A stretch of DNA of 46,892 nt from Nocardioides jensenii JCM 1364 = NBRC 14755 (lineage in GTDB: Bacteria > Actinomycetota > Actinomycetes > Propionibacteriales > Nocardioidaceae): the NCBI RefSeq assembly GCF_001552535.1, contig NZ_BCRJ01000095.1, positions 1 through 46,892 of the forward strand, in the 5' to 3' direction. This document shows positions 31,822 to 45,100 of this stretch, one piece after another. Position 1 is the stretch's first letter. Each line of letters opens with the position of its first letter. Under the pieces are notes generated by a model, which saw only the letters and a program-made list of their open reading frames with translations, ran no database searches and was not told where the DNA came from. A program made the position numbers and the translations under genes.

Positions 31822-33288
31822 TCAGACGACGAGCGGACGAGCTGTCGGCGGGATCGGCGCCGGAAGCGTGGTCGATCCGGTGAGGAACTCGTCGACGCCG
31901 GCGGCCGCGGCACGGCCCTCGGCGATCGCCCACACGATCAGCGACTGCCCACGACCGGCGTCGCCGGCCACGAACACGCCCTCGACCGAGGAGGCGTACG
32001 TGTTGTTCCGGGCCACGTTGCCGCGCTCGTCGAGCTCGACGCCGAGCTGGTCGATGAGACCGTCCTGCTCGGGGCCGACGAAGCCCATCGCGAAGAGCAC
32101 CAGCTCGGCCGGGATCTCGCGCTCGGTGCCCTCGATCTCGGTCAGCTTGCCCCCATCGAAGACCACGTCGACCAGGACCAGGGCCCGGACGTTGCCGTCC
32201 TCGTCGCCGAGGAACTCCTTGGTGGAGACCGCGTAGACCCGGTCGCCGCCCTCCTCGTGGGCCGAGGAGACCTTGAACGTCATCGGGTAGGTCGGCCACG
32301 GCTGGTTGGCGGGGCGTTCCTCGCCCGGCATCGGCATGATCTCGAGCTGCGTGATCGAAGCCGCACCGTGACGGGTCGACGTCCCGAGGCAGTCTGCGCC
32401 GGTGTCACCGCCACCGATGATCACGACGTTCTTGCCGTCGGCGCGGATCTGGTCCGGCACCTCCTCACCGAGCGAGGCTCGGTTCGACTGAGGCAGGAAC
32501 TCCATGGCCTGGTGGATGCCACCGAGCTCGCGGCCGGGCACGGGCAGGTCGCGCGCCTTGGTGGAGCCCACCGCGATGACCACCGCGTCGTAGCGCTCAC
32601 GCAGCTCGTCGGCCGTGATCTCGGTCCCGACGTCGACGCCGGCACGGAAGACCGTGCCCTCGCGGCGCATCTGGTCCAGGCGCCGGTCGAGGTGCTGCTT
32701 CTCCATCTTGAACTCGGGGATGCCGTAGCGCAGCAGGCCACCGATCTTGTCCGCCCGCTCGTAGACCGCGACGGTGTGACCGGCACGGGTCAGCTGCTGG
32801 GCGGCGGCCAGGCCGGCGGGGCCGGAGCCGATCACCGCGACCGTCTTGCCCGACAGCCACTCGGGCGGCTGGGGCCGGACGAAGCCGGAGTCCCACGCCT
32901 TGTCGATGATCGAGACCTCGACGTTCTTGATCGTCACGGGGTCCTGGTTGATGCCCAGCACGCACGCGGTCTCGCAGGGCGCCGGGCACAGGCGACCCGT
33001 GAACTCCGGGAAGTTGTTGGTCGCGTGCAACCGCTCGATCGCGCCCTCCCAGTCGTCCCGCCAGACCAGGTCGTTCCACTCGGGAATGATGTTCCCGAGC
33101 GGGCAGCCCTGGTGGCAGAACGGGATGCCGCAGTCCATGCATCGTCCGGCCTGCTTGGTGATGATCGGCAGCAGGGTGCGGCCGATGCCGTCGGGGTAGA
33201 CCTCGTTCCAGTCCTTGACCCGTTCTTCCACGGGACGACGGGTTGCGACCTCGCGGCCGTCTTTCAGGAATCCCTTGGGGTCAGCCAT
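31822..33288 (-). CDS. gltD: Glutamate synthase (NADPH) small subunit
   Basis: This 488-aa FAD and iron-sulphur subunit feeds electrons from NADPH to GltB. The N-terminal cluster motif is CMDCGIPFCHQGC (C50, C53, C58, C62), and a second Cys region is LCPAPCETAC. The FAD-binding dinucleotide motif is VAVIGSGPAGLAAAQQL and the NADPH-binding motif is VVIIGGGDTGADCLG. The C-terminal VFVAGDAGRGQSLIVWAIAEGRAAA closes the FAD site. The length is normal. It follows gltB after a 35-base gap, as in the common actinobacterial gltBD operon, and ends before the palindromic repeat cluster. Confidence 0.96.
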   Translation of the reverse strand: MADPKGFLKDGREVATRRPVEERVKDWNEVYPDGIGRTLLPIITKQAGRCMDCGIPFCHQGCPLGNIIPEWNDLVWRDDWEGAIERLHATNNFPEFTGRLCPAPCETACVLGINQDPVTIKNVEVSIIDKAWDSGFVRPQPPEWLSGKTVAVIGSGPAGLAAAQQLTRAGHTVAVYERADKIGGLLRYGIPEFKMEKQHLDRRLDQMRREGTVFRAGVDVGTEITADELRERYDAVVIAVGSTKARDLPVPGRELGGIHQAMEFLPQSNRASLGEEVPDQIRADGKNVVIIGGGDTGADCLGTSTRHGAASITQLEIMPMPGEERPANQPWPTYPMTFKVSSAHEEGGDRVYAVSTKEFLGDEDGNVRALVLVDVVFDGGKLTEIEGTEREIPAELVLFAMGFVGPEQDGLIDQLGVELDERGNVARNNTYASSVEGVFVAGDAGRGQSLIVWAIAEGRAAAAGVDEFLTGSTTLPAPIPPTARPLVV

Positions 33289-33323
33289 TGCGGCCTCCTT
33301 CGATGCTGTGCCGGGGGTGCGGG

Positions 33324-37847
<4,524 letters not shown>

Positions 37848-38000
37848 GGGCATTCTCCCGTCGTCATCTGCGCCGACCCGGCGAAGCGGGAAGGCGAACT
37901 GGCAATGCAAGAAATGAATCAAGCAGGGGACGACACTGGCCCTCGCGGTGGGAAAGACTAACACTCTCCGGGGGCCCTGAACGAGCCGTAACCACGCGGC

Positions 38001-38031
38001 CACCCCCTTCGTGAGATGCGTCTCAGGGGTG
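38001..38031 (-). terminator. Terminator-like hairpin after the VIT-family gene
   Basis: CACCCC (38001-38006) pairs with GGGGTG (38026-38031), and TGAGA (38012-38016) with TCTCA (38021-38025), with a 5-base bulge. It lies 33 bases after the VIT-family stop on the minus strand and before the gltB promoter region. Confidence 0.5.
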
Positions 38032-38063
38032 CGCGGACCGCTCGGGAGCCACTCGCGAGCCGC

Positions 38064-38828
38064 TCAGCCGACGCCCTCGCCGACCGCGATTCCGACCAGA
38101 TAGGTGATCGCGAAGGCGGCTGCCCCGAGCAGCGCCTGGCGGCCTCCGCCGTACCACCAGGGCCGGTTGGTGAGACGCGTGACCAGGGCTCCGCACACGA
38201 ACAGGGCGATCAGGGTCAGGGCCATCGCCGGCCACAGGACCGTGGCGCCGAGCAGGTAGGGCAGCACCGGGACGAAGGCACCCAGCGAGAACGAGACGAA
38301 GGAGGAGACTGCGGCGACCCCGGGCCGGGCCAGCTCGTCGGGGTCGATCCCGAACTCCTCCATGGAGTGCACCGCCACAGCACTGTCGACGTCGCGGTGG
38401 ACCTGGTCGGCGACCTGGGCGGCCAGCTCGGCGTCCAGCCCCCGCTCGGTGAGCATCTCGGCCAGTTCGGCCCGCTCGGCATCGGGGTTGGTGATGATCT
38501 CGTGGCGTTCCTTCTCCACCTCGAACTCGGCCGCCTCGGCCTGACTCGCCACGGAGGCGTACTCCCCCGCGGCCATCGAGAAGGCTCCCGCCGCGAGACC
38601 GGCCAGACCGGCCAGTACGACGGCCGAGGTGTCGGTCGCGTCCCGGGTGCCACCCGCGACACCGGCGATCAGGGCCGCGTTGGAGACCAGCCCGTCCATC
38701 GCGCCGAAGACCGCGGGCCGCAGCCAGCCGCCGTTGACGTCGCCGTGCTCATGGCCGATGTCACCGCTCTCATTGCCGAGGTCACCGGTCTCGTGCCCGA
38801 AGTCTGGTGTCGCGTCCGTGGTGCCCAT
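38064..38828 (-). CDS. VIT1/CCC1-family iron/manganese transporter-like protein
   Basis: This 254-aa membrane protein begins with a His/Asp/Glu-rich N-terminus (FGHETGDLGNESGDIGHEHG), possibly metal-binding. The family core follows: LRPAVFGAMDGLVSNAALIAGVAGG, AAGAFSMAAGEYASVASQ, and a charged cytoplasmic helical region EVEKERHEIITNPDAERAELAEMLTERGL containing the metal-binding Glu residues. The last three helices are SFSLGAFVPVLPYLLGA, AMALTLIALFVCGAL and ALLGAAAFAITYLVGIAVGEGVG. VIT/CCC1 proteins export Fe2+ or Mn2+ from the cytosol in exchange for protons. ATG 38828 has a TAGGTT -10 box 6 bases upstream, so it has its own leaderless promoter 47 bp after lgt. Confidence 0.88.
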   Translation of the reverse strand: MGTTDATPDFGHETGDLGNESGDIGHEHGDVNGGWLRPAVFGAMDGLVSNAALIAGVAGGTRDATDTSAVVLAGLAGLAAGAFSMAAGEYASVASQAEAAEFEVEKERHEIITNPDAERAELAEMLTERGLDAELAAQVADQVHRDVDSAVAVHSMEEFGIDPDELARPGVAAVSSFVSFSLGAFVPVLPYLLGATVLWPAMALTLIALFVCGALVTRLTNRPWWYGGGRQALLGAAAFAITYLVGIAVGEGVG

Positions 38829-38834
38829 GCCCAG

Positions 38835-38840
38835 AACCTA
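38835..38840 (-). promoter_or_regulatory. -10 box of the VIT-family gene
   Basis: Minus-strand TAGGTT is 6 bases before ATG 38828, with no ribosome binding site between. Confidence 0.5.
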
Positions 38841-38875
38841 GTCAGTACGACGTGCGTTTGCACCGAAGGAGAGGC

Positions 38876-39847
38876 TCACCTGCCGGTGTCCTCGGACTTC
38901 TCGGTCGCGGGCTCGTCCGTCTCGGGCTCGTCCGTCTCGGGCTGGTCGGTCTCGGCGTCGGCGTCCTCATCGACGTCGTCGGCGCCCTCGGCTGAGTCGG
39001 CGGTCGCCTCGTCCTCGGGTCGCCGGAGCACGCTGTCCTCACGACCCGGGTGCCGGCGCGAGGACCAGACGAAGAACGCGAGTGCAGCCAGGAACAGCAC
39101 GATGGAGGTCCACACGTTGAGCCGCAGGCCGAACACGTCGTCCATCTGGACGGTGTCGATGCGCATCGTCTCGATCCAGCCGCGGCCGGCGGTGTAGCCC
39201 ATCACGTAGAGCGCCATCACCCGGCCGAAGCCGAGCTTGAACTTCGCGTCGGCCCAGATCAGCAGGCCGAAGACACCGAGGTTCCAGATGCACTCGTACA
39301 GGAAGGTGGGGTGATAGGTGGCGTCCTCGAGGTGCCCGGCCAGCCGGTGCTCGGGGTCGATCTCCAGCCCCCACGGCAGATCGGTCGGCTTGCCGTAGAG
39401 CTCCTGGTTGAACCAGTTGCCCCAGCGGCCGAATGCCTGCGCCACGATCACGCCGGGCGCCAGGGCGTCCATCACCGGGAGGATCTTGATCCCCATCACC
39501 CGGGCACCGATCACGGCGCCGACCGCGCCGAGCGCGATCGCGCCCCAGATGCCGAGCCCGCCACGCCACACGTAGAGCGCGGTGATCGGGTCCTTGCCCT
39601 CGCCGAAGTAGAGGTGGTAGTCGGTGATCACGTGGTAGAGCCGGGCGCCGACGAGACCGAACGGGATCGCCCACAGGGCGATGTCGGACATCTGACCGGG
39701 CTTCCCGCCACGGGCCACCCAGCGCCTCTCGCCGATCCAGATCGCCGCGATGACGCCGGCGATGATGCACAGCGCGTAGGCCCGGATCGGGAACGGGCCC
39801 AGCTCCCAGACGCCTTCCGAAGGGCTCGGGATGGTCTGCAGGATCAT
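38876..39847 (-). CDS. lgt: Prolipoprotein diacylglyceryl transferase Lgt
   Basis: This 323-aa membrane enzyme attaches diacylglycerol to the lipobox Cys of prolipoproteins. The family signature is intact: FGRWGNWFNQELYG (140-152, with R141, N144, E149). IPFGLVGARLYHVITDY carries the conserved His72. There are seven or so helices. The C-terminus carries about 50 acidic residues with PETDE-like repeats (DQPETDEPETDEPATEKSED), encoded by a 15-bp tandem DNA repeat at 38909-38953; such acidic tails are variable in actinobacteria. It overlaps the SCO1-like lipoprotein gene by 4 bases. That lipoprotein and LivK are among its likely substrates. Confidence 0.96.
   Translation of the reverse strand: MILQTIPSPSEGVWELGPFPIRAYALCIIAGVIAAIWIGERRWVARGGKPGQMSDIALWAIPFGLVGARLYHVITDYHLYFGEGKDPITALYVWRGGLGIWGAIALGAVGAVIGARVMGIKILPVMDALAPGVIVAQAFGRWGNWFNQELYGKPTDLPWGLEIDPEHRLAGHLEDATYHPTFLYECIWNLGVFGLLIWADAKFKLGFGRVMALYVMGYTAGRGWIETMRIDTVQMDDVFGLRLNVWTSIVLFLAALAFFVWSSRRHPGREDSVLRRPEDEATADSAEGADDVDEDADAETDQPETDEPETDEPATEKSEDTGR
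38909..38953. repeat. 15-bp tandem repeat inside lgt
   Basis: GGGCTCGTCCGTCTC occurs at 38909-38923 and 38924-38938, with a third copy carrying two differences at 38939-38953. It encodes the ETDEP repeats of the Lgt tail and may vary in copy number. Confidence 0.8.
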
Positions 39848-40470
39848 GAGTCTTCCTTCAACAGGGTCGTGAGGTCATCGGCCAGGTCGGCAGCCGAGGT
39901 GTCCTGGTTCCAGACCACCGGAACCTCGTCATTCGCGTCGATCGAGAACACGTGGGTGGTGTGGGTGACGTCGTAGCCGCCCGTGGGCAGCTTCGGCTCC
40001 CGCCCCATGAAGACACCGAACGACGTGGCGAGGTCGGCGATCGTGGAGAGCTTGCCGGTGAGGCCGACGAAGTCCTCGTCGAACCGGTCGAGGTAGGTGC
40101 GCAGCGCCTTCTCGTCGTCGCGAGCCGGGTCGGTGGTCACGAACACCACCTCCACCTCGTCCCGCAGGTCGTCATCGAGACGGGTCAGCGAGGACGCGAT
40201 GTTCGACATCACCATCTGGCAGATGTCGGGGCAGTTCGTGTAGCCGAAGAAGACCAGAGTCAGCGGCTTGCCGGTCTGCTTCGCCAGTGAGTAGGCCAGG
40301 CCGTCGGTGTCGGTCAGCGCGGGCACGGGTGCGGCGTACTTGTCCTTCAGCGCCGTGCCGTGGAAGCCCTCCTCGCCCACCGGCTCACTGCCGCTCGCAC
40401 AACCGGTCAGCACCAGGGCAGCCGTCACGGCCGCTGCGGCCAGGACACGCCGTTGCACGCGGCTACCCAC
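39844..40470 (-). CDS. SCO1/SenC-family copper-binding lipoprotein
   Basis: This 208-aa protein has a signal peptide ending in lipobox LTGC (Cys24) and a thioredoxin-like fold. The copper site CPDIC (C80, C84) follows LTLVFFGYTNCPDIC, and a distal His lies in VTHTTHVFSID (H170 or H173). SCO proteins deliver copper to the CuA centre of cytochrome c oxidase or act as thiol reductases. The start GTG 40470 overlaps the trpA stop by 8 bases (GTGGGTAG). A GTG 8 codons upstream would overlap trpA by 32 bases and gives a worse signal peptide. The 3' end overlaps lgt by 4 bases. Confidence 0.88.
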   Translation of the reverse strand: MGSRVQRRVLAAAAVTAALVLTGCASGSEPVGEEGFHGTALKDKYAAPVPALTDTDGLAYSLAKQTGKPLTLVFFGYTNCPDICQMVMSNIASSLTRLDDDLRDEVEVVFVTTDPARDDEKALRTYLDRFDEDFVGLTGKLSTIADLATSFGVFMGREPKLPTGGYDVTHTTHVFSIDANDEVPVVWNQDTSAADLADDLTTLLKEDS

Positions 40471-41256
40471 GTCGTACGCCGTCTGCCAGGTCACGGGTCA
40501 GCGTGGCCAGAGCCGTGAGTCCGGCCTGCCTGTCGGGGCCGGCGTCGAGCAGGGTGCGCACGAAGGCCGACCCGACGATGACACCGTCGGCGTAGGAGGC
40601 CACCTCCGCGGCCTGGTCACCGGTCGAGACACCGAGGCCGACGCCGACGGGCAGGTCGGTCGTGCTCTTGGTGCGCGCGACCAGGGGGCCGGCCAGATCA
40701 CTGGTCGTGGACCGGGCACCGGTGACGCCCATGACCGCGGTGGCGTAGACGAATCCTCGCGAAGCGGCGGTGGTCATCGCGATCCGCTCGTCGGTCGACG
40801 AGGGCGAGACCAGGAAGACCTTGTCGAGGTCATGGCGATCCGCGGCGGCGATCCACTCCTCACCGAAGTCGGGGGTGATGTCGGGCGTGATCAGACCAGC
40901 GCCGCCGGCAGAGGCCAGGTCGGCGGCGAACTTCTCGACCCCGTAGCGCTCCACCGGGTTCCAGTAGGTCATCACGAGGGTCGGCACACCGGTGGCGGCC
41001 ACCGCCTCGACGGTGCGCAGCACGTCACGGGTGCGGACGCCACCCTCGAGTGCCTGCTGGGCTGCGGCCTGGATGGTCGGGCCGTCCATCACCGGGTCGC
41101 TGTAGGGCAGGCCGATCTCGATGACGTCGCAGCCGGACTCGACCATGACCTTCATCGCCTCGATCGAGCCGTCGACGTCCGGGAACCCGGCAGGCAGGTA
41201 GCCGACCAGGGCGGCGCGGCTCTCGGACCTGGCCAGCTCGAAAGCCCGCTTGGCAC

Positions 41257-41260
<4 letters not shown>
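40463..41260 (-). CDS. trpA: Tryptophan synthase alpha subunit
   Basis: This 265-aa TIM barrel cleaves indole-3-glycerol phosphate to indole and glyceraldehyde 3-phosphate and passes indole to TrpB. The signature region CDVIEIGLPYSDPVMDGPTIQ carries catalytic Glu48 and Asp59. LVGYLPAGFPD, LITPDITPDFGEEW and the phosphate-binding VGLGVSTGDQAAEVASYADGVIVGSAFVR are present. It overlaps trpB by 4 bases (ATGA). The length is normal. Confidence 0.96.
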
Positions 41261-42506
<1,246 letters not shown>

Positions 42507-42510
<4 letters not shown>

Positions 42511-43295
42511 GAGTCTCTCCCGATCGCAGTCATCGCCCGCACGGCGCCTTCCGGGTCACCGTCCCTGACCAGGGCCTCACCCACGAGTACGACGCGGGCG
42601 CCTTCGGCCGCGAAGCGTTCGACGTCGGCGGTTCCGGTGATGCCGGACTCGGCCACCTTCACCCTGTCGTCGGGGATCAGTGCGGACAGGCGGCCGAACG
42701 TGTCGTTGTCGACCGCCAAGGTCTTGAGGTTGCGGGCGTTGACGCCGATCAGCTCGGCACCGAGGTCGACCGCCCGCCGGGTCTCCTCCTCGTCGTGCAC
42801 CTCGACCAGCACGGTCAGGCCGAGGCCCCGTGCCTCGGCGTACAACCGCTCGAGCTCGGGCTGCGGCAGGGCCGCGACGATCAGCAGGGCCAGGTCGGCG
42901 CCGGCAGCACGGGCCTCGTGCAGCTGGTAGCTGGTGACGATGAAGTCCTTGCGCAGCAGCGGCGTGTCGACCGCGGCACGAACCGCGCGCAGGTCGTCGA
43001 GGCTGCCGTTGAATCGACGCCGCTCGGTGAGCACGCTGATCGCGGCCGCCCCCCCGCGGGTGTAGGCCGAGGCCAGCACCGTGGGGTCGGGGATGTCGGC
43101 GAGGTCGCCCTTGCTGGGGCTCTTGCGCTTGACCTCGGCGATCACGCTGATGCCCTCGGCACGCATGTGCGGCATCGGGTCGCGCGCCGGAACCACGGAC
43201 TGGGCCGCTGAAACGATCTCGTCGAAGGGGATGCGCTCCTCGCGCTCGGCGAGGTCGATCCGGACCCCGGCGACGATGTCGTCGAGCACGGACAT
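42507..43295 (-). CDS. trpC: Indole-3-glycerol-phosphate synthase
   Basis: This 262-aa TIM barrel closes the indole ring. Visible motifs are VIAEVKRKSPSKG with the catalytic Lys, LLRKDFIVTSYQLHEARAAGADLALL, LGAELIGVNARNLKTLAVD and VKVAESGITGTADVERFAAEGA. ATG 43295 has GGAGGT with a 7-base spacing; a GTG three codons earlier overlaps that site and is rejected. It is separated from the DUF2752 gene by 83 bp, in which I see only a small GCTGC/GCAGC hairpin (43320-43333) and no Trp-rich leader peptide. Confidence 0.96.
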
Positions 43296-43378
43296 GCAAC
43301 ACACCTCCAGATGGGACTCGCTGCAGGGGCAGCAGAAGTCAGTTTGTCATCCTCGTGGTCAGCGACCCGAGGCACCTC

Positions 43379-43810
43379 TCACGGGGCGAGCCACGCCCCT
43401 GCGGGGAGATTGCGCAGCACGCCGAAGACCACGACCAGACCCAGGAGCAGCGCGACCACCGGCGTGGAGACGCCCTTCGGCTGGGTGCCGGCGATCGCAC
43501 CCGTCCAGGCATCACGCACCCATCGCATCCAGAACACGATCGCCACCGGGATGCCCAGCACCACGATCAGGTTGCTCGACAGGGCGCCCACCACGTCGAA
43601 GTTCGTCAGGTCGTTGACGGCCCGCAGCCCACCGCACCCGGGGCACTGGAGCCCGGTGAGAAAGGTGAAGGGGCAGATGCCCCATGACCCGCTCGCGTGC
43701 GGATCCCTGACGTGCAGGGCCAGGGTGGCGGCACCGAGCCCGGCCGCCAGCAGGAGCGGTGGCCGCAGCCGCGTCGACCGTGACGCGCGGGTGTCAGTGA
43801 GCGTCGCCAA
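43379..43810 (-). CDS. DUF2752 membrane protein
   Basis: This 143-aa protein has three hydrophobic segments. It carries the family motif CPFTFLTGLQCPGCGGLRA, in which the Cys residues and the PGCGGLRA turn are diagnostic. The function is unknown. In actinobacteria the family often sits in this tryptophan operon position, between the HGxxPAAW protein and trpC, as here. Its start overlaps the end of the HGxxPAAW gene by 17 bases. Confidence 0.85.
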   Translation of the reverse strand: MATLTDTRASRSTRLRPPLLLAAGLGAATLALHVRDPHASGSWGICPFTFLTGLQCPGCGGLRAVNDLTNFDVVGALSSNLIVVLGIPVAIVFWMRWVRDAWTGAIAGTQPKGVSTPVVALLLGLVVVFGVLRNLPAGAWLAP

Positions 43811-43991
43811 GGCCCATCTTCGTCATCACGACGAAGACCACCATCGCCACGGGGAGGAGCGCCATGCCGATCCAGAAGATGGGCATGCTGATCGGTGACA
43901 GCATCAGGCCGACACCGGCCACGACGAAGGCCACCAGGCCGATGATCACCGCGGTCCAGGCTGCGGGGGTGTTGCCGTGGTTGTCAGACAT
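43794..43991 (-). CDS. HGxxPAAW-motif small membrane protein
   Basis: This 65-aa protein begins MSDNHGNTPAAW, which contains the defining HGxxPAAW motif, followed by two membrane helices (about residues 14-31 and 36-56) and a short tail. The function is unknown, but the family is a regular member of actinobacterial trp operons. ATG 43991 has AAGGAG five bases upstream. Confidence 0.88.
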   Translation of the reverse strand: MSDNHGNTPAAWTAVIIGLVAFVVAGVGLMLSPISMPIFWIGMALLPVAMVVFVVMTKMGLGDAH

Positions 43992-44039
43992 GCATGCTCC
44001 TTGTGCGCGGTGAAAACTGGGGACAGTCTATTCAGTCGA

Positions 44040-44705
44040 TCAGAGGGTCGGGTCGTGGCCCTCGTCAATGGCCTTCCACAGCTCACCGTCGTTCGCGCGC
44101 TCGACGTCGACCGGCCCGGTGCGCGAGGAGCTCGGGGCGTCGTACTTGCTGCCCATGGTGGGCCAGCTCGGCACCCAGCGCAGAGCCAGGGCGGTCGCAA
44201 CCACTGAGATCACGATCCCCGCGCCAGCGGCCCAGAACCAGCCGGTGAACCCGGCGTCGAGACTGGACGTCGACTGCGAGGTGCCGGAGTCGGCGAGCTT
44301 GTCGGCGAGATCGTCGGGGAGGGTGCGTACCGCCTGGACGTAGGTGAGCGCCAACCCCAGCGAGCTGATCAGGGCCAGGCCAGCCACGGCCCGTCGCACC
44401 CACCCCCGGGTGACCAGCAGCACCCCCCATGCGGCCAGGAGCACCAGGGCCAGCGCACCGGCAAGAGGCATGTCGAGGGCGAACTGGTCGCTGGTGGAGA
44501 CCGGTGCGTCGATGTTCGCGGCTGCGTCGGGGACGGCGTACCACGCCTTGTTGCCGCCCACAGCCGCCAGGGCGGCGCCGACCAGGCCCAGCAGGAGGAC
44601 CGGTCCGAACGTGGAGCGGGGTCGCTTGGGCGCGGCCGGCTCAGCTGGGGTGGGCTCGGTCTCTGCCGGGTCGATCGACTCGCCGCTCGCTGTCGGATCA
44701 GTCAT
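44040..44705 (-). CDS. Trp-operon associated membrane protein (TIGR02234-like)
   Basis: This 221-aa protein has an N-terminal Pro/Glu/Ala-rich cytoplasmic region (residues 1-~30) and four membrane helices, the first near FGPVLLLGLVGAALAAVGG. NKAWYAV, an extracytoplasmic part and a C-terminal tail with WKAIDEGHDPTL also fit the actinobacterial family always linked to trp genes; its role is unknown. ATG 44705 overlaps the hisI stop by 8 bases (ATGACTGA). In the more usual arrangement trpE lies between hisI and this gene; here it is absent. Confidence 0.82.
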   Translation of the reverse strand: MTDPTASGESIDPAETEPTPAEPAAPKRPRSTFGPVLLLGLVGAALAAVGGNKAWYAVPDAAANIDAPVSTSDQFALDMPLAGALALVLLAAWGVLLVTRGWVRRAVAGLALISSLGLALTYVQAVRTLPDDLADKLADSGTSQSTSSLDAGFTGWFWAAGAGIVISVVATALALRWVPSWPTMGSKYDAPSSSRTGPVDVERANDGELWKAIDEGHDPTL

Positions 44706-45048
44706 CGGCCGGTCCCAGTCGGTCGGCGTCGAAGCAGGTGCGCTCCCCCGTGTGGCACGCGGCACCCACTTGGTCGACCTTCACCAGGAGCGTGTCCCCG
44801 TCACAGTCCAGCCGGACGTCCTTGACCCACTGGACGTGGCCGGAGGTGTCGCCCTTGACCCAGTACTCCTGACGGGAGCGGCTCCAGTACGTCGCGCGCC
44901 CGGTGGTCAGGGTTCGGGCCAGGGCCTCGTCGTCCATCCACCCGAGCATCAGCACCTCGCCGGTGTCGTACTGCTGGGCCACCGCAGGCACCAGTCCGTC
45001 GACGGTGCGCTTGAGTCGTGCGGCGATGGCCGGATCGAGGGTGCTCAC
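44698..45048 (-). CDS. hisI: Phosphoribosyl-AMP cyclohydrolase
   Basis: This 116-aa enzyme hydrolyses the adenine ring of phosphoribosyl-AMP, step 3 of histidine synthesis. Motifs are LMLGWMDDEALARTL, TYWSRSRQEYWVKGDTSGH and LDCDGDTLLVKVDQVGAACHTGERTCF, with the zinc cysteines C82, C98 and C105. It is the stand-alone form without the HisE domain, normal for actinobacteria. It heads the operon that runs through trpCBA to lgt. A -10 box TAGGCT is 8 bases before GTG 45048. Confidence 0.95.
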   Translation of the reverse strand: MSTLDPAIAARLKRTVDGLVPAVAQQYDTGEVLMLGWMDDEALARTLTTGRATYWSRSRQEYWVKGDTSGHVQWVKDVRLDCDGDTLLVKVDQVGAACHTGERTCFDADRLGPADD

Positions 45049-45056
45049 AAGGAACC

Positions 45057-45062
45057 AGCCTA
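45057..45062 (-). promoter_or_regulatory. -10 box of the hisI-trp-lgt operon
   Basis: Minus-strand TAGGCT lies 8 bases before GTG 45048, in the 52-bp gap after the ABC exporter gene. It would drive the long run hisI to lgt. Confidence 0.4.
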
Positions 45063-45100
45063 CGGCCGTGTCGTCACGAGTGTGAGGACGGGAGCCCTGG

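Noticed and set aside
37848..38000. Riboswitch in the gltB leader
   Set aside because: No known glutamine or other aptamer pattern could be recognised by eye; only a possible -10 box and a ribosome binding site are visible.
43296..43378. Tryptophan attenuator before trpC
   Set aside because: No short frame rich in Trp codons and only a weak 5-bp hairpin; the gene is internal to the operon.
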